A stretch of DNA of 64,000 nucleotides from Roseicyclus amphidinii (GCF_030163755.1 NZ_JASJOE010000010.1:1-64000), one strand, 5' to 3'; positions 10,421 to 20,070 are shown, counted from the stretch's first letter. The notes: generated by a model from the sequence alone, not told the origin. Numbers and translations are program-made.

Positions 10421-12241
10421 ATGAAAGATACCGTTTCCCCGAGCTATGACCTGAACACCCACAGCTATGACGTCGTCGTCGTCGGCGCCGGCGGTGCCGG
10501 CCTGCGCGCGACGCTGGGCATGGCCGAGCAGGGCCTGAAGACGGCCTGCATCTCCAAGGTCTTTCCGACCCGGTCGCACACGGTTGCGGCGCAGGGCGGC
10601 ATCGCGGCCAGCCTCGGCAACATGGGGCCGGACCATTGGCACTGGCACATGTACGACACCGTGAAGGGGTCGGACTGGCTGGGCGACACGGACGCGATGG
10701 AATACCTCGCGCGCGAGGCGCCCAAGGCGGTCTACGAGCTGGAGCATTACGGCGTTCCCTTCTCGCGCACCGAGGACGGCAAGATCTACCAGCGCCCCTT
10801 CGGCGGTCACACGACCGAGTTCGGCGAAGGCCCGCCGGTGCAGCGCACCTGCGCCGCCGCCGACCGGACCGGCCACGCAATCCTGCACACGCTCTACGGC
10901 CAGTCGCTGAAGCAGAAGGCCGAATTCTACATCGAGTATTTCGCCACCGACCTTCTGATGAACGACGAGGGCGCTTGCGTCGGCGTCGTGGCGTGGAAGC
11001 TGGATGACGGCACGATGCACGTGTTCCGCGCCAAGATGGTGGTGCTGGCGACGGGCGGCTATGGCCGCGCCTATTTCAGCGCGACCTCGGCGCATACCTG
11101 CACCGGCGACGGCGGCGGCATGGTGGCCCGTCAGGGCCTTCCGCTGCAGGACATGGAGTTCGTGCAGTTCCACCCCACCGGCATCTACGGCGCGGGCTGC
11201 CTGATCACCGAGGGCGCGCGCGGCGAGGGCGGATACCTGACCAACTCCGAGGGCGAGCGGTTCATGGAACGCTATGCGCCGACCTACAAGGACCTGGCCA
11301 GCCGCGACGTCGTCAGCCGCTGCATGACCATGGAGATCCGCGAGGGTCGCGGCGTGGGCAAGGATGGCGATCACATTCACCTGCACCTCAACCACCTGCC
11401 GCCGGAAACGCTGGCGCTGCGCCTGCCGGGCATCAGTGAATCGGCACGCATCTTCGCAGGCGTGGACGTGAACAAGGAACCGATCCCGGTTCTGCCCACG
11501 GTCCATTACAACATGGGCGGCATTCCGACGAACTACTGGGGCGAGGTCCTCAACCCGACCGCCGAGAACCCCGACGCGATCGTGCCGGGCCTGATGGCCG
11601 TGGGCGAGGCGGGCTGTGCATCGGTGCATGGCGCGAACCGCCTCGGCTCGAACTCGCTGATCGACCTGGTGGTCTTCGGCCGCGCCGCCGCGATCAAGGC
11701 GGGCGAGGTGGTGGACCCCGACAGCGCGGTGCCGGATGTGCCCAAGGCCTCGCTCGACATGGCGCTGTCGCGCTTCGACGACATCCGCCACGCCTCGGGC
11801 AGCACGCCCACCGCCGAGCTGCGGCTCGAGATGCAGAAGACCATGCAGGCCGACGCCGCCGTCTTCCGCACCGACAAGACGCTGGCCGAGGGTGTCGAGA
11901 AGATGAAGGGCGTGGCCTCGAAGCTCGACGATCTGCATGTCACCGACCGGTCGATGATCTGGAACTCGGACCTGATGGAAACCCTCGAGCTGACCAACCT
12001 CATGCCGAACGCGATGGCCACCATCGTTTCGGCCGAGGCGCGCAAGGAAAGCCGCGGCGCGCATGCGCACGAGGATTACCCGGACCGCGACGACGCCGAG
12101 TGGCGCAAGCATTCGCTGGCGACGGTCGATGGCGCCAGGGTCGAGCTGAGCTATCGCCCGGTGCATCTGAACCCGCTGATCGGTCATAACGAGGGCGGTA
12201 TCGACCTCGAGAAGATCAAGCCCAAGGCGCGCGTGTATTGA
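10421..12241 (+). CDS. sdhA: Succinate dehydrogenase flavoprotein subunit
   Basis: SdhA carries covalent FAD and oxidises succinate to fumarate on the cytoplasmic face. The 606-residue protein shows the FAD-binding start [18 protein letters not shown], the flavin-attachment His in [14 protein letters not shown], and active-site regions [22 protein letters not shown] and [15 protein letters not shown]. The C-terminal domain ends near [12 protein letters not shown]. Length and motifs are normal. Its TGA overlaps the ATG of the next small gene, so expression of that gene is coupled. Confidence 0.97.
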   Translation: MKDTVSPSYDLNTHSYDVVVVGAGGAGLRATLGMAEQGLKTACISKVFPTRSHTVAAQGGIAASLGNMGPDHWHWHMYDTVKGSDWLGDTDAMEYLAREAPKAVYELEHYGVPFSRTEDGKIYQRPFGGHTTEFGEGPPVQRTCAAADRTGHAILHTLYGQSLKQKAEFYIEYFATDLLMNDEGACVGVVAWKLDDGTMHVFRAKMVVLATGGYGRAYFSATSAHTCTGDGGGMVARQGLPLQDMEFVQFHPTGIYGAGCLITEGARGEGGYLTNSEGERFMERYAPTYKDLASRDVVSRCMTMEIREGRGVGKDGDHIHLHLNHLPPETLALRLPGISESARIFAGVDVNKEPIPVLPTVHYNMGGIPTNYWGEVLNPTAENPDAIVPGLMAVGEAGCASVHGANRLGSNSLIDLVVFGRAAAIKAGEVVDPDSAVPDVPKASLDMALSRFDDIRHASGSTPTAELRLEMQKTMQADAAVFRTDKTLAEGVEKMKGVASKLDDLHVTDRSMIWNSDLMETLELTNLMPNAMATIVSAEARKESRGAHAHEDYPDRDDAEWRKHSLATVDGARVELSYRPVHLNPLIGHNEGGIDLEKIKPKARVY

Positions 12242-12522
12242 TGCGGCTCGCCCTTGCCCTTTTCGTGGTGATGGCCGGTGCGGCCCATGCGCAATCCGGG
12301 CGTGAGCGCGCGCATGACATGATCGCGGCCTCGATCGTCGAGGGCGGCTTCGACGCCGCGATCAGCGCGCATGTGGCCGAGTGCTACACCACGCGCATGA
12401 GCGAGGAAGAGGTCGCGGCCCTGGTCGCGGCCGAGGGCGACGTGCAGACGCAACAGGCGATCATCGCCAACATGGCCGAGGGCGAAGCCGCCCTTGGCTG
12501 CGTCGCGGCGGCGCTGCAATGA
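12241..12522 (+). CDS. Small periplasmic protein inside sdh operon
   Basis: A 93-residue protein with a signal peptide ([19 protein letters not shown], cleaved near residue 18) and a short acidic helical mature part with two cysteines (AECYTTR and LGCVAAAL). It is not recognised as a known family. The ATG overlaps the sdhA TGA and its own stop overlaps the next start, so it is built into the sdh message. The position suggests a complex II related or merely co-expressed envelope role, which cannot be decided from sequence. Confidence 0.7.
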   Translation: MRLALALFVVMAGAAHAQSGRERAHDMIAASIVEGGFDAAISAHVAECYTTRMSEEEVAALVAAEGDVQTQQAIIANMAEGEAALGCVAAALQ

Positions 12523-12821
12523 CCCGGCGCGCGGCCCCTGTGACGGGCTTTATCGCCCTTGGTGCCGCGCTGATCGCGCTTGCGGGCTGTGCGCAAAGCC
12601 TGAGCCCCGAGCAGGCCTATGAACGCTGCAGCGAGCGCGCCCGCCTTGCCGTGGCACCGCGCGGCAGCATCGGTCTGGGCGTGGGGTCCGGCGGCCCCTC
12701 GGCCAGCCTTGGCGTGACGATCACGAGCGATTTTATCCAGGGGCGCGACCCCTATCTCGTCTATGACACCTGTTTCCGCGAGTTCACCGGTTCGGGGCCC
12801 ACGCGGCCCCTGATCCTGTGA
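12519..12821 (+). CDS. Small lipoprotein inside sdh operon
   Basis: A 100-residue protein with an N-terminal hydrophobic segment and lipobox LIALAGCAQ (Cys at about residue 24), hence a predicted membrane-anchored lipoprotein. The mature part contains a glycine/serine-rich stretch SIGLGVGSGGPSASLGVTI and two further Cys (YERCSERA, DTCFREF). I do not know the family. It overlaps the preceding gene by 4 bp and ends 29 bp before sdhB. Confidence 0.7.
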   Translation: MTRRAAPVTGFIALGAALIALAGCAQSLSPEQAYERCSERARLAVAPRGSIGLGVGSGGPSASLGVTITSDFIQGRDPYLVYDTCFREFTGSGPTRPLIL

Positions 12822-12850
12822 ACCCCGACCAGACCCGGAGGACATGATCC

Positions 12851-13630
12851 ATGGTTGAACTGGCCCTTCCCAAGAACTCCCGTATCCGCACGGGCAAGAC
12901 CTGGCCCAAGCCCGAAGGCGCGACCAACCTGCGCAAGTTCCAGATCTACCGCTGGAACCCCGATGACGGCGAGAACCCGCGCGTCGACACCTACTGGGTC
13001 GACATGGACACCTGCGGCCCGATGATCCTGGACGCGCTGATCAAGATCAAGAACGAGATCGACCCGACCCTGACCTTCCGCCGCTCCTGCCGCGAGGGGA
13101 TCTGCGGCTCCTGCGCGATGAACATCGACGGGATCAACACGCTGGCCTGCATCTACGGCATGGACGAGGTGAAGGGCGACGTGAAGATCTACCCCTTGCC
13201 GCACATGCCGGTGGTCAAGGACCTGATCCCGGACCTGACGCATTTCTACGCGCAGCATGAAAGCATCATGCCCTGGCTCGAGACCAAGACCTCGTCGCCC
13301 GAGCATGAATGGCGCCAATCGGTCGAGGACCGCGAGAAGCTCGACGGGCTTTACGAATGCGTGATGTGCGCCTGCTGCTCGACCTCCTGCCCGAGCTACT
13401 GGTGGAACGGGGACCGTTACCTCGGGCCGGCGGCGCTGCTGCATGCCTATCGCTGGATCATCGACAGCCGGGACGAGGCGACGGGCGAGCGGCTGGACGA
13501 CTTGGAAGATCCGTTCAAGCTGTATCGCTGCCACACGATCATGAACTGCGCCAAGACCTGCCCCAAGGGGCTGAACCCGGCCAAGGCGATTTCCGAGATC
13601 AAGAAGATGATGGTCGAACGGCGGCTGTGA
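12851..13630 (+). CDS. sdhB: Succinate dehydrogenase iron-sulfur subunit
   Basis: SdhB carries the three Fe-S clusters that pass electrons from FAD to quinone. The 259-residue protein has the [2Fe-2S] ligands in [16 protein letters not shown] (about residues 77-92), and the two cubane clusters in [16 protein letters not shown] and [17 protein letters not shown]. It completes the complex II operon, although two small envelope genes separate it from sdhA. A bidirectional terminator follows. Confidence 0.97.
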   Translation: MVELALPKNSRIRTGKTWPKPEGATNLRKFQIYRWNPDDGENPRVDTYWVDMDTCGPMILDALIKIKNEIDPTLTFRRSCREGICGSCAMNIDGINTLACIYGMDEVKGDVKIYPLPHMPVVKDLIPDLTHFYAQHESIMPWLETKTSSPEHEWRQSVEDREKLDGLYECVMCACCSTSCPSYWWNGDRYLGPAALLHAYRWIIDSRDEATGERLDDLEDPFKLYRCHTIMNCAKTCPKGLNPAKAISEIKKMMVERRL

Positions 13631-13636
13631 GCGGCC

Positions 13637-13688
13637 CGAATTTTCGTACGAAAATTCGTATATGCGATTATTCGTACGAATAATCGCA
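13637..13688. repeat. Tandem palindrome pair with TTCGTACGAA cores
   Basis: A perfect 22-bp palindrome (13637-13658, centre TTTTCGTACGAAAA) is followed 4 bp later by a perfect 26-bp palindrome (13663-13688, centre ATTATTCGTACGAATAAT). The same pair, first member identical over all 22 bp, recurs at 42697-42747. It lies between the convergent genes sdhB and trpS, next to a conventional terminator. Confidence 0.8.
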
Positions 13689-13690
13689 GA

Positions 13691-13720
13691 AGCCCCGCCC
13701 GGAACCGGGCGGGGCTTTTT
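13691..13720. terminator. Bidirectional terminator between sdhB and trpS
   Basis: AGCCCCGCCCGG (13691-13702) pairs with 13705-13716 over a 2-base loop and is followed by a T-run to 13720. The structure serves sdhB on the plus strand. On the minus strand it is followed by few T, so it serves trpS less well. Confidence 0.8.
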
Positions 13721-13722
13721 CG

Positions 13723-14748
13723 TCAGCTGCGCAGCATTCCCACGATGTCGTATGTCTGCTGAAGGATCGGCACCGTGATCTCGCGCGCCCGCTCGGCCCC
13801 GCGGCCGAGGATGCGGTCGATCTCGGCGGGGTCGGCCATGAGCCGCGACATCTCGGTCGAGATCGGGGCGAGCTTGTCGACGGCCAGATCGGCCAGCGCC
13901 ATCTTGAAATGCCCGAAAAGCGCGCCCGCGTGCTGATCCAGCACCGCCTGCGGCGTGATGTCGGCCAGCGCGGCGAAGATGTTCACGAGGTTGCGCGCGT
14001 CGGGCCGCCCCTCCAGCCCCGCCACGGCCTCGGGCAGCGGCTCGGGGTCGGTCTTGGCCTTGCGGATCTTCTTCGCAATGGCGTCGGCATCGTCGGTCAG
14101 GTTGATGCGCGTCTTGTCCGAGGGGTCGGACTTGGACATCTTCTTCGTCCCGTCCTGAAGGTTCATCACGCGGGTCGCGGCCCCCTCGATCACCGGCTCG
14201 GTGACGGGGAAGAACTCGACGCCGTAGTCATGGTTGAACTTGGCCGCGATGTCGCGCGTCAGTTCGAGGTGCTGTTTCTGGTCCTCGCCCACGGGCACAT
14301 GCGTGGCGTGGTAGACGAGGATGTCGGCGGCCATCAGCGCGGGATAGGCGAAGAGGCCTAGCGAGGCGGCTTCGGCGTTCTTGCCGGCCTTGTCCTTCCA
14401 CTGGGTCATGCGGCCCATCCAGCCCATGCGCGCGACGCAGTTGAAGATCCAGGCCAGTTGCGCGTGCTCGGGCACCTGGGACTGGTTGAAGAGGATGGAT
14501 TTTTCGGGGTCGATCCCCGCCGCGATGAAACCTGCGCAGAGTTCGCGCGTGTTGTGCCGCAACTCGTCTGCCGGAACCAGGCGCGCGGTGATCGCGTGCA
14601 GGTCGACCATGCAGTAGATGGTTTCGAAACTGCCTTCGTCCTGCATCGTGACGAAGCGTTTCATCGCGCCGAGATAATTGCCCAGCGTCAGCCCGCCCGA
14701 GGGCTGGATGCCCGAGAACACGCGGGGGGTGAACTGCGTCTCTGTCAT
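13723..14748 (-). CDS. trpS: Tryptophanyl-tRNA synthetase
   Basis: TrpS charges tRNA-Trp. The 341-residue class I synthetase has the N-terminal ATP-binding region [19 protein letters not shown] (the HIGH-equivalent is GNYLG), the [13 protein letters not shown] tryptophan/ATP site at about residue 145-158, and the KMSKS loop ([15 protein letters not shown]) at about residue 195. The start [13 protein letters not shown] at 14748 is preferred to an in-frame extension without conserved sequence. Confidence 0.96.
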   Translation of the reverse strand: MTETQFTPRVFSGIQPSGGLTLGNYLGAMKRFVTMQDEGSFETIYCMVDLHAITARLVPADELRHNTRELCAGFIAAGIDPEKSILFNQSQVPEHAQLAWIFNCVARMGWMGRMTQWKDKAGKNAEAASLGLFAYPALMAADILVYHATHVPVGEDQKQHLELTRDIAAKFNHDYGVEFFPVTEPVIEGAATRVMNLQDGTKKMSKSDPSDKTRINLTDDADAIAKKIRKAKTDPEPLPEAVAGLEGRPDARNLVNIFAALADITPQAVLDQHAGALFGHFKMALADLAVDKLAPISTEMSRLMADPAEIDRILGRGAERAREITVPILQQTYDIVGMLRS

Positions 14749-14846
14749 GCTGGTCCCTCGGCCTTGTCGCGCGCCCGCCCCTCTGGCCAAGCGCCGCCGC
14801 ATCGCTTACCCACGGGGGCAAATGGCGTCAACCGAAGGCCGTGCGC

Positions 14847-15530
14847 ATGGAGAACCACAACGTCTCGCCCTTCAACGCGCTGCCGCCCGTGGTGGTGGCC
14901 CTTTCGGTCGTGATCTTCGGGCTGGAACTGATGTTCCAGGCGGCGACGGCGGGCTTGCTCGGCGGGCAGGGCGGTGTCGGCTGGCGGCTCGACGCGATCC
15001 GCGACTACGGCATCTTTGACGAGGTCGCGCGCTTCATGTGGCAAAACGGGATCTACCCGCCCGAGGAGCTGTTGCGCCTTGTCACCTATCCGCTGATCCA
15101 CACGGGCTTTGTCCACGCGGGGTTCGTCGTGGTCTTCGTGCTGGCCATCGGCAAGATGGTGGCCGAGGTGTTTTCGCCGCTGGCCTTCGTGGCGCTGTTC
15201 CTCGGGTCGTCCATCGTGGGGGCGCTGGGCTTCGTGGGCCTGATGGACAGCCCCTATCCGCTGGTGGGCGGCTATCCGGGGGTTTACGGGCTGATCGGGG
15301 CCTTCACCTTCATGATGTGGACCGAGGCGACGGTGCGCGGCTCCAGCCGCTACCGCGCCTTTGGCCTGATCGGGGCGCTTCTGGCGATCCAGGTGCTGTT
15401 CGGCCTGATCAACGGCGAGTTCGGCAGCGTTGTGGCCGACCTGTCGGGCTTTGCCGCCGGGTTCCTGATGTCCTTCGTCCTCAGCCCCGGCGGGTGGCGG
15501 CGGGTGCTTGATCGGATGCGGTCGCGTTAG
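14847..15530 (+). CDS. Rhomboid-family membrane protein lacking catalytic residues
   Basis: A 227-residue protein with about six membrane helices and the overall rhomboid layout: an L1-like region, then RLVTYPLIHTGFVHAGFVVVFVLAIGKMVAE (the HxxxN-type helix 2 region) and a GG-rich helix 4. The protease dyad is not intact. The expected GxSG motif reads GYPGVYGLIG (Pro at about residue 144 where Ser should be), and the helix-6 His reads ADLSGFAAGF (Asp at about 198). It therefore belongs with inactive rhomboid relatives, perhaps binding or trafficking membrane proteins. It is divergent from trpS; the ribosome binding site is weak. A GTG 6 bp upstream is an alternative start. Confidence 0.75.
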   Translation: MENHNVSPFNALPPVVVALSVVIFGLELMFQAATAGLLGGQGGVGWRLDAIRDYGIFDEVARFMWQNGIYPPEELLRLVTYPLIHTGFVHAGFVVVFVLAIGKMVAEVFSPLAFVALFLGSSIVGALGFVGLMDSPYPLVGGYPGVYGLIGAFTFMMWTEATVRGSSRYRAFGLIGALLAIQVLFGLINGEFGSVVADLSGFAAGFLMSFVLSPGGWRRVLDRMRSR

Positions 15531-15630
15531 AGCGGGTCGCGTTCATTCGTATTCACGCGCACCGCTCCGACGGTTTGATTTCGCATGTTCGAGGCGCGCA
15601 AAACCGGTCCCACTTTTGCGCAACATGCTT
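15531..15630. repeat. RIME-like intergenic mosaic repeat
   Basis: The 100 bp between the rhomboid-like gene and murJ contain the motif CAAAACCGGTCCCACTTTTG, a hallmark of RIME-type intergenic repeats of Rhizobiales and Rhodobacterales. It lies within an imperfect hairpin where GCATGTT and GCGCAAAA pair with TTTTGCGC and AACATGC. A second short inverted repeat (GAGCGG with CCGCTC, about 15532-15570) precedes it. It sits between two convergent genes. Family membership is from memory of the consensus and is not a database match. Confidence 0.55.
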
Positions 15631-17240
15631 TAACGACGGCGCAGCGCGCTGCGGAATTCGGAGATGCGGAAGGCGCCGACCGCCTGACCGGCAATGCCGT
15701 AGGTCACGATGCCCAGCGTCACGAGCAGCGCGAGGGTGGGGTAGCGCCAGCCCGGTGTTCCCAGAAGCGGGATCAGCAGCGTCGAGAGGATGACCAGCAC
15801 GACCCCCATCAGCAGCGACGCCAGCACGATGCGCCCGACGCGCGCGCGGTAGCGGTCGTCGAAGGTGGCGACCGTGCCCATGCCGCGCTTGCCGCGCAGC
15901 AGCAGCCAGACCATCGTCCAGGCCGCGACACTGGTCGCCAGCGCCGCGCCGACGAAGCCGATGGCAAAGGCCAGCCCGATGGCGACCACTGCGTTCACCA
16001 CCATGGCGACGAGGGCGTAGCGGAAGGGGCTGCGCGTATCCTCGCGCGCGAAGTAGAGCGGTTGCAGCACCTTTTGCAGCACGAAGGCCGGAAGGCCGAG
16101 CCCGTAGGCCGCCAGCGCCAGTGCGGTCTGGACCGTGTCGTCGGCGGTGAAGGCGCCGCGTTCGAAGAGCACCGACACGAGCGGCGTCGGGATGACGCAA
16201 AGCGCCACGGCGGCGGGCACGGTGAGGGCAAGGCTGATCTCGCCCGCGCGGCTGAGGGCGTGGCGCCCGCCCGCCTCGTCGCCCGCGCCAAGGCGGCGCG
16301 ACAGGTCCGGCAGAAGCACGATGCCGATGGCGATGCCGACGACGCCCAGCGGCAGCTGGTAGAGCCGGTCGGCGAGGCTGAGCCAGACGATCGCGCCATC
16401 GAAGAAACTGGCGACCTGTCGCCCGACCAGCAGGTTGATCTGGACAACTCCGCCCGCCAGCATCGCGGGCAGCATGATGACGGCAAGCCGCCGCATGTCC
16501 GGCGTCAGCCGGGGCATGCGCGGCAGGAGCCGGAAGCCGCTGCGCGCCGCCGCGATCCAGACCAGCGCCAGCTGCGCGACGCCCGCGATCAGCGTGCCCC
16601 AGACCAGCAAGGTTCCGTGATGCAGCCCGGTCAGGTCATCACCGGGCAGGGCCGACGCGATGTCGATGCCGGCCCCGCTCAGAAGCCCGCTTTCCCCCAG
16701 CACCAGCGCCGCGATCAGCACGAGGTTCAGCAGGATCGGCGCGGCGGCCGCGGCTGCGAAGCGCCCCGTCGCGTTCAACAGCCCCGACAGGAGCGCGGCG
16801 AGCGAGATGAACAGGATGTAGCCGAAGGCCACGCGCCCGAAATCCACCGCAAGCTCGAAGCGCACGTCGCCCGCGAAGCCGCCCGCCATGGCCAGCACCA
16901 GCCACGGCATCGCCAGTTGCGCGACAAGCGTCAATGCGATCAGCACCGTGGCCAGCCCCGCGAAAGCGTCGCGCGCGAAGCCGAGCGGGTCGTCGCCCGC
17001 CTCGAGCTTTTTCGAGAACATCGGCACGAAGGCGGTGTTGAACGCCCCTTCGGCGAAGAAGCGGCGGAACATGTTGGGCAGCGAGAAGGCGACGAAGAAG
17101 GCCTCCGACACGGGGCCCGCGCCCATGTAGGCCGCGATCAGGATGTCGCGCACGAAGCCGAGCAGGCGGCTTCCCAGCGTCCAGACGCCCACGGTGATGA
17201 AGCCCGAGATCAGGCGGATCGGGCGGGCCGTGGCGCTCAT
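15630..17240 (-). CDS. murJ: Lipid II flippase MurJ
   Basis: MurJ (MviN) flips the peptidoglycan precursor lipid II across the inner membrane. The 536-residue protein has about 14 hydrophobic helices and the family N terminus with RLLGFVRDILIAAYMGAGPVSEAFFVAFSLPNMFRRFFAEGAFNTAFVP (about residues 22-70). It includes the conserved Arg/Asp positions thought to line the cavity. The ATG at 17240 is 1 bp from the glnD stop, so the two are co-transcribed, an arrangement frequent in alphaproteobacteria. Confidence 0.95.
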   Translation of the reverse strand: MSATARPIRLISGFITVGVWTLGSRLLGFVRDILIAAYMGAGPVSEAFFVAFSLPNMFRRFFAEGAFNTAFVPMFSKKLEAGDDPLGFARDAFAGLATVLIALTLVAQLAMPWLVLAMAGGFAGDVRFELAVDFGRVAFGYILFISLAALLSGLLNATGRFAAAAAAPILLNLVLIAALVLGESGLLSGAGIDIASALPGDDLTGLHHGTLLVWGTLIAGVAQLALVWIAAARSGFRLLPRMPRLTPDMRRLAVIMLPAMLAGGVVQINLLVGRQVASFFDGAIVWLSLADRLYQLPLGVVGIAIGIVLLPDLSRRLGAGDEAGGRHALSRAGEISLALTVPAAVALCVIPTPLVSVLFERGAFTADDTVQTALALAAYGLGLPAFVLQKVLQPLYFAREDTRSPFRYALVAMVVNAVVAIGLAFAIGFVGAALATSVAAWTMVWLLLRGKRGMGTVATFDDRYRARVGRIVLASLLMGVVLVILSTLLIPLLGTPGWRYPTLALLVTLGIVTYGIAGQAVGAFRISEFRSALRRR

Positions 17241-17241
17241 G

Positions 17242-20070
17242 TCAGGCGCCCGCCCGCTCGGCCACGCGTGCGATGGCGTCGCGCAGCTTGCGTTCGAGGC
17301 TTTCCTGCCGCGACTTTGTATAGAGCTTCAGGCCGAACATGTCCTTGACGTAGAAGGTATCGACCACCTGCGCGCCGTAGGTCGCAATGACCGCCGACGA
17401 GATGTAGATGTTCGAGGCCGCCAGCGTCTTGGTCAGATCGTAGAGCAGGCCGGGACGGTCGCGGGTGTCGACCTCGATGATCGTGTAGATCTCGGAGCCT
17501 TCGTTGTCGAAGGTGATGTTGGTGGGCACCTTGAAGGGGCGCTCGCGCTTCTTGATCTTCTCGCGCCCTTCCAGCTCGCGCGAGGCGATGACCTCGCCCT
17601 TCAGGGTCTTGTCGATCATGTTGCGCAGGCGCGGCAGGCGGCGGGCCTCGTAGGGGTTGCCCTCGGCGTCCTGCACCCAGAACACGGCGGTGGCGAAGCC
17701 GTCCTTGGAGGTGTAGGTCCGCGCGTCCACGACATTCGCGCCGACAAGGCTGAGGGCACCGGCAAGGCGGCTGAAGATGCCGGGGTGATCGTTCAGGGCG
17801 AAACAGACGCGGGTCGCGTCGCGGTCCTCGTCCTCGCGGGTGTCGATGCGGATCTCGTCGGCGCCGATGTCGCGCAGCATCTCGGCGAAGGTGACCTGCG
17901 TCGCAAGGTCGAGACCCTGCCAGTAGGGGCCGTAGTGGCGGTCCATCTCGGCCTTGAGATCGGGTTTCGGCCAGCCCTCCAGCGCAGTGCGCAGGGCCTT
18001 TTTCGCCTCGCCCTCGAGCTTGTCGCGGTTGAGATCCTCGAGCCCGGTGTCGAGCGCGGTCGCCGTGGCGCGGTAAAGCCCGCGCAGCAGCGTCGCCTTC
18101 CAGTTGTTCCAGGTGTTCGGCCCGACCCCGCGGATGTCGCAGACCGTCAGCACGGTCAGCAGTTCCAGCCGCTCGCGCGTCTTCACCGCCTTGGCGAAGT
18201 CGCGCACCGTGCGCGGGTCGGCGATGTCGCGCTTCTGCGCCATGTCGGACATCAGCAGGTGGTAGCGCACCAGCCATTCCACCGTGTCGGCCTCGGCGGG
18301 CTTCAGCCCCAGCCGCGGCGCGACGCTGCGGGCGATGCGCGCGCCGACGATCGAGTGATCCTCTTTCCGGCCCTTGCCGATGTCGTGCAGCAGGCTGGCG
18401 ATGAACAGAACCTTGCGGTTCACCCCGCGTTTCAGGATGCCCGAGGCGACCGGCAGCTCTTCCTCCAGCTCCTCGCGCTCGATCTGGGCCAGGGTCGAGA
18501 TCACCTGGATCGTGTGCTCGTCCACCGTGTAGCTGTGATACATGTTGAACTGCATCATGGCGACGATGGGCGCGAACTCGGGCAGGAAGGCCGCAAGCAC
18601 GCCCAGCTCGTTCATCCTTCTCAGCGCGCGTTCCGGGTTGCCGTGCTTGAGCATGAGGTCGAGGAAGATGCCTACCGCCTCGGGGTCGCGGCGCATCTCG
18701 TCGTCGATCTTGCCCAGGTTGGCCGAGACCGCCCGCATCGCGTCGGGATGGATCAGGTAGCCGGTGCGCAGCGCCTCTTCGAAGAGCCGCAGGATGTTGA
18801 GCTTGTCGGCGAAAAACGCCGTCTCGTCGGCGGGGGTGATGCGGTTCTGCTTGAGCGCGTAGCCGCGCTTCAGCCGCTTCTTGCGCGACCGGCCCAGCAG
18901 GAAGCCGAGGATCGCGGGCTCCTGCTTGACGTGGCGGGCCTCCAGCTCGGTCAGGAAGATCCGGGTCAGCTCGCCCACGCGGGTGGCGTGGCGGAAGTAG
19001 TCCTGCATGAAATGCTCGACCGCGCGCCGCCCCGAGTGGTCGGTGTAGCCCAGCCGCTCTGCGACCGCGACCTGGTTGTCGAAGGTCAGCTGGTCCTGCG
19101 CGCGCCCCGCGATCAGGTGCAGGTGGCAGCGCACGGCCCAGAGAAACCGCTCGGCCGCGTCGAAGGCGGCGAACTCGTCGGGCAGGAACACCCCGAGGTT
19201 CACCAGCTCGGCCGCGGTGCGCACGCCGTGCTCGTACTTGGCGATCCAGTAGAGGGTCTGCAGGTCGCGCAGGCCCCCCTTGCCCTCCTTCACGTTGGGT
19301 TCGAGCACGTAACGCTGGCCGCCCTGCTTCTTGTGCCGGGTCGAGCGTTCCTCGAGCTTGGCCTCGATGAACTCGCCCACCGTGCCGCGGAACAGCTGTT
19401 CGCGCAGCGCGGTCTTGAGCTCGAGGCCGATGCTCTCCTCGCCCGCGAGGTAGCGCATCTCCAGCAGGCTGGTGCGGATCGTCACGTCCTGTTTGCCGAG
19501 CCTGAGGCACTCTTTCACCGTGCGGCTCGCGTGGCCGACCTTCATGTGAAGATCCCACAGCATGTAGAGGCTCGATTCGATGACGCTTTCGATATGCGGG
19601 GTCAGCTTCCAGGGCGTCACGAACAGCAGGTCGACATCCGAGAACGGGGCCATCTCGCCCCGGCCGTAGCCGCCCACGGCCAGGACCGCGACGCGCTCGG
19701 TCTCGCTCGGCATGTCGTTGCGGTGCAGATGCGACCGGGCCACGTGCAGCACCCCGCGCACCAGCCCGTCGGTCAGGTGGGTATAGGCGCGCGTGATGCG
19801 CCGCGCGGTCAGCGGCCGCGCCTCGATGCTGCGCTCGATCGCGTGGCGTCCGGCGATCTGCGCCTCCTGCAGGATCTGGGTGGCGACGCGGCGGATCTCG
19901 GCCGGGTCGCCCAGGCCCGCGACCGCCGCGTCAAGGGCTGCGCAGAGCGCCGCCTCGTCCATGATCTGCTCTGCCGGCGCGATCAGTTCGCCCGGTTCCG
20001 AGGGGGTGGGGGGAAGCGTCGGGTTCCGGTCAGAAACCGAAACCGCCAAGGCGTCTTGGGGCGGGGTCAA
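17242..20070 (-). CDS. glnD: PII uridylyltransferase/uridylyl-removing enzyme
   Basis: GlnD senses glutamine and modifies or demodifies PII (GlnB/GlnK). The product is up to 942 residues. Its nucleotidyltransferase domain has GGYGRGEMAPFSDVDLLFV at about 133-151 and its HD domain has ASLLHDIGKGRKEDHS at about 555-570. Two C-terminal ACT domains start near VCFALNDHPGIFSRLAGAL and YTIIEVDTRDRPGLLYDLTK. The start is uncertain. No ATG precedes residue 37 (ATG at 19962). TTG codons at 20070 and 20049 would overlap the end of the upstream lipoprotein gene by up to 41 bp. It is followed by murJ. Confidence 0.95.
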   Translation of the reverse strand: MTPPQDALAVSVSDRNPTLPPTPSEPGELIAPAEQIMDEAALCAALDAAVAGLGDPAEIRRVATQILQEAQIAGRHAIERSIEARPLTARRITRAYTHLTDGLVRGVLHVARSHLHRNDMPSETERVAVLAVGGYGRGEMAPFSDVDLLFVTPWKLTPHIESVIESSLYMLWDLHMKVGHASRTVKECLRLGKQDVTIRTSLLEMRYLAGEESIGLELKTALREQLFRGTVGEFIEAKLEERSTRHKKQGGQRYVLEPNVKEGKGGLRDLQTLYWIAKYEHGVRTAAELVNLGVFLPDEFAAFDAAERFLWAVRCHLHLIAGRAQDQLTFDNQVAVAERLGYTDHSGRRAVEHFMQDYFRHATRVGELTRIFLTELEARHVKQEPAILGFLLGRSRKKRLKRGYALKQNRITPADETAFFADKLNILRLFEEALRTGYLIHPDAMRAVSANLGKIDDEMRRDPEAVGIFLDLMLKHGNPERALRRMNELGVLAAFLPEFAPIVAMMQFNMYHSYTVDEHTIQVISTLAQIEREELEEELPVASGILKRGVNRKVLFIASLLHDIGKGRKEDHSIVGARIARSVAPRLGLKPAEADTVEWLVRYHLLMSDMAQKRDIADPRTVRDFAKAVKTRERLELLTVLTVCDIRGVGPNTWNNWKATLLRGLYRATATALDTGLEDLNRDKLEGEAKKALRTALEGWPKPDLKAEMDRHYGPYWQGLDLATQVTFAEMLRDIGADEIRIDTREDEDRDATRVCFALNDHPGIFSRLAGALSLVGANVVDARTYTSKDGFATAVFWVQDAEGNPYEARRLPRLRNMIDKTLKGEVIASRELEGREKIKKRERPFKVPTNITFDNEGSEIYTIIEVDTRDRPGLLYDLTKTLAASNIYISSAVIATYGAQVVDTFYVKDMFGLKLYTKSRQESLERKLRDAIARVAERAGA

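Noticed and set aside
15585-17348. Plus-strand open frame of 587 codons opposite murJ
   Set aside because: The product is mostly His, Arg, Gln, Asp and Glu, as expected from reading membrane-protein codons backwards.
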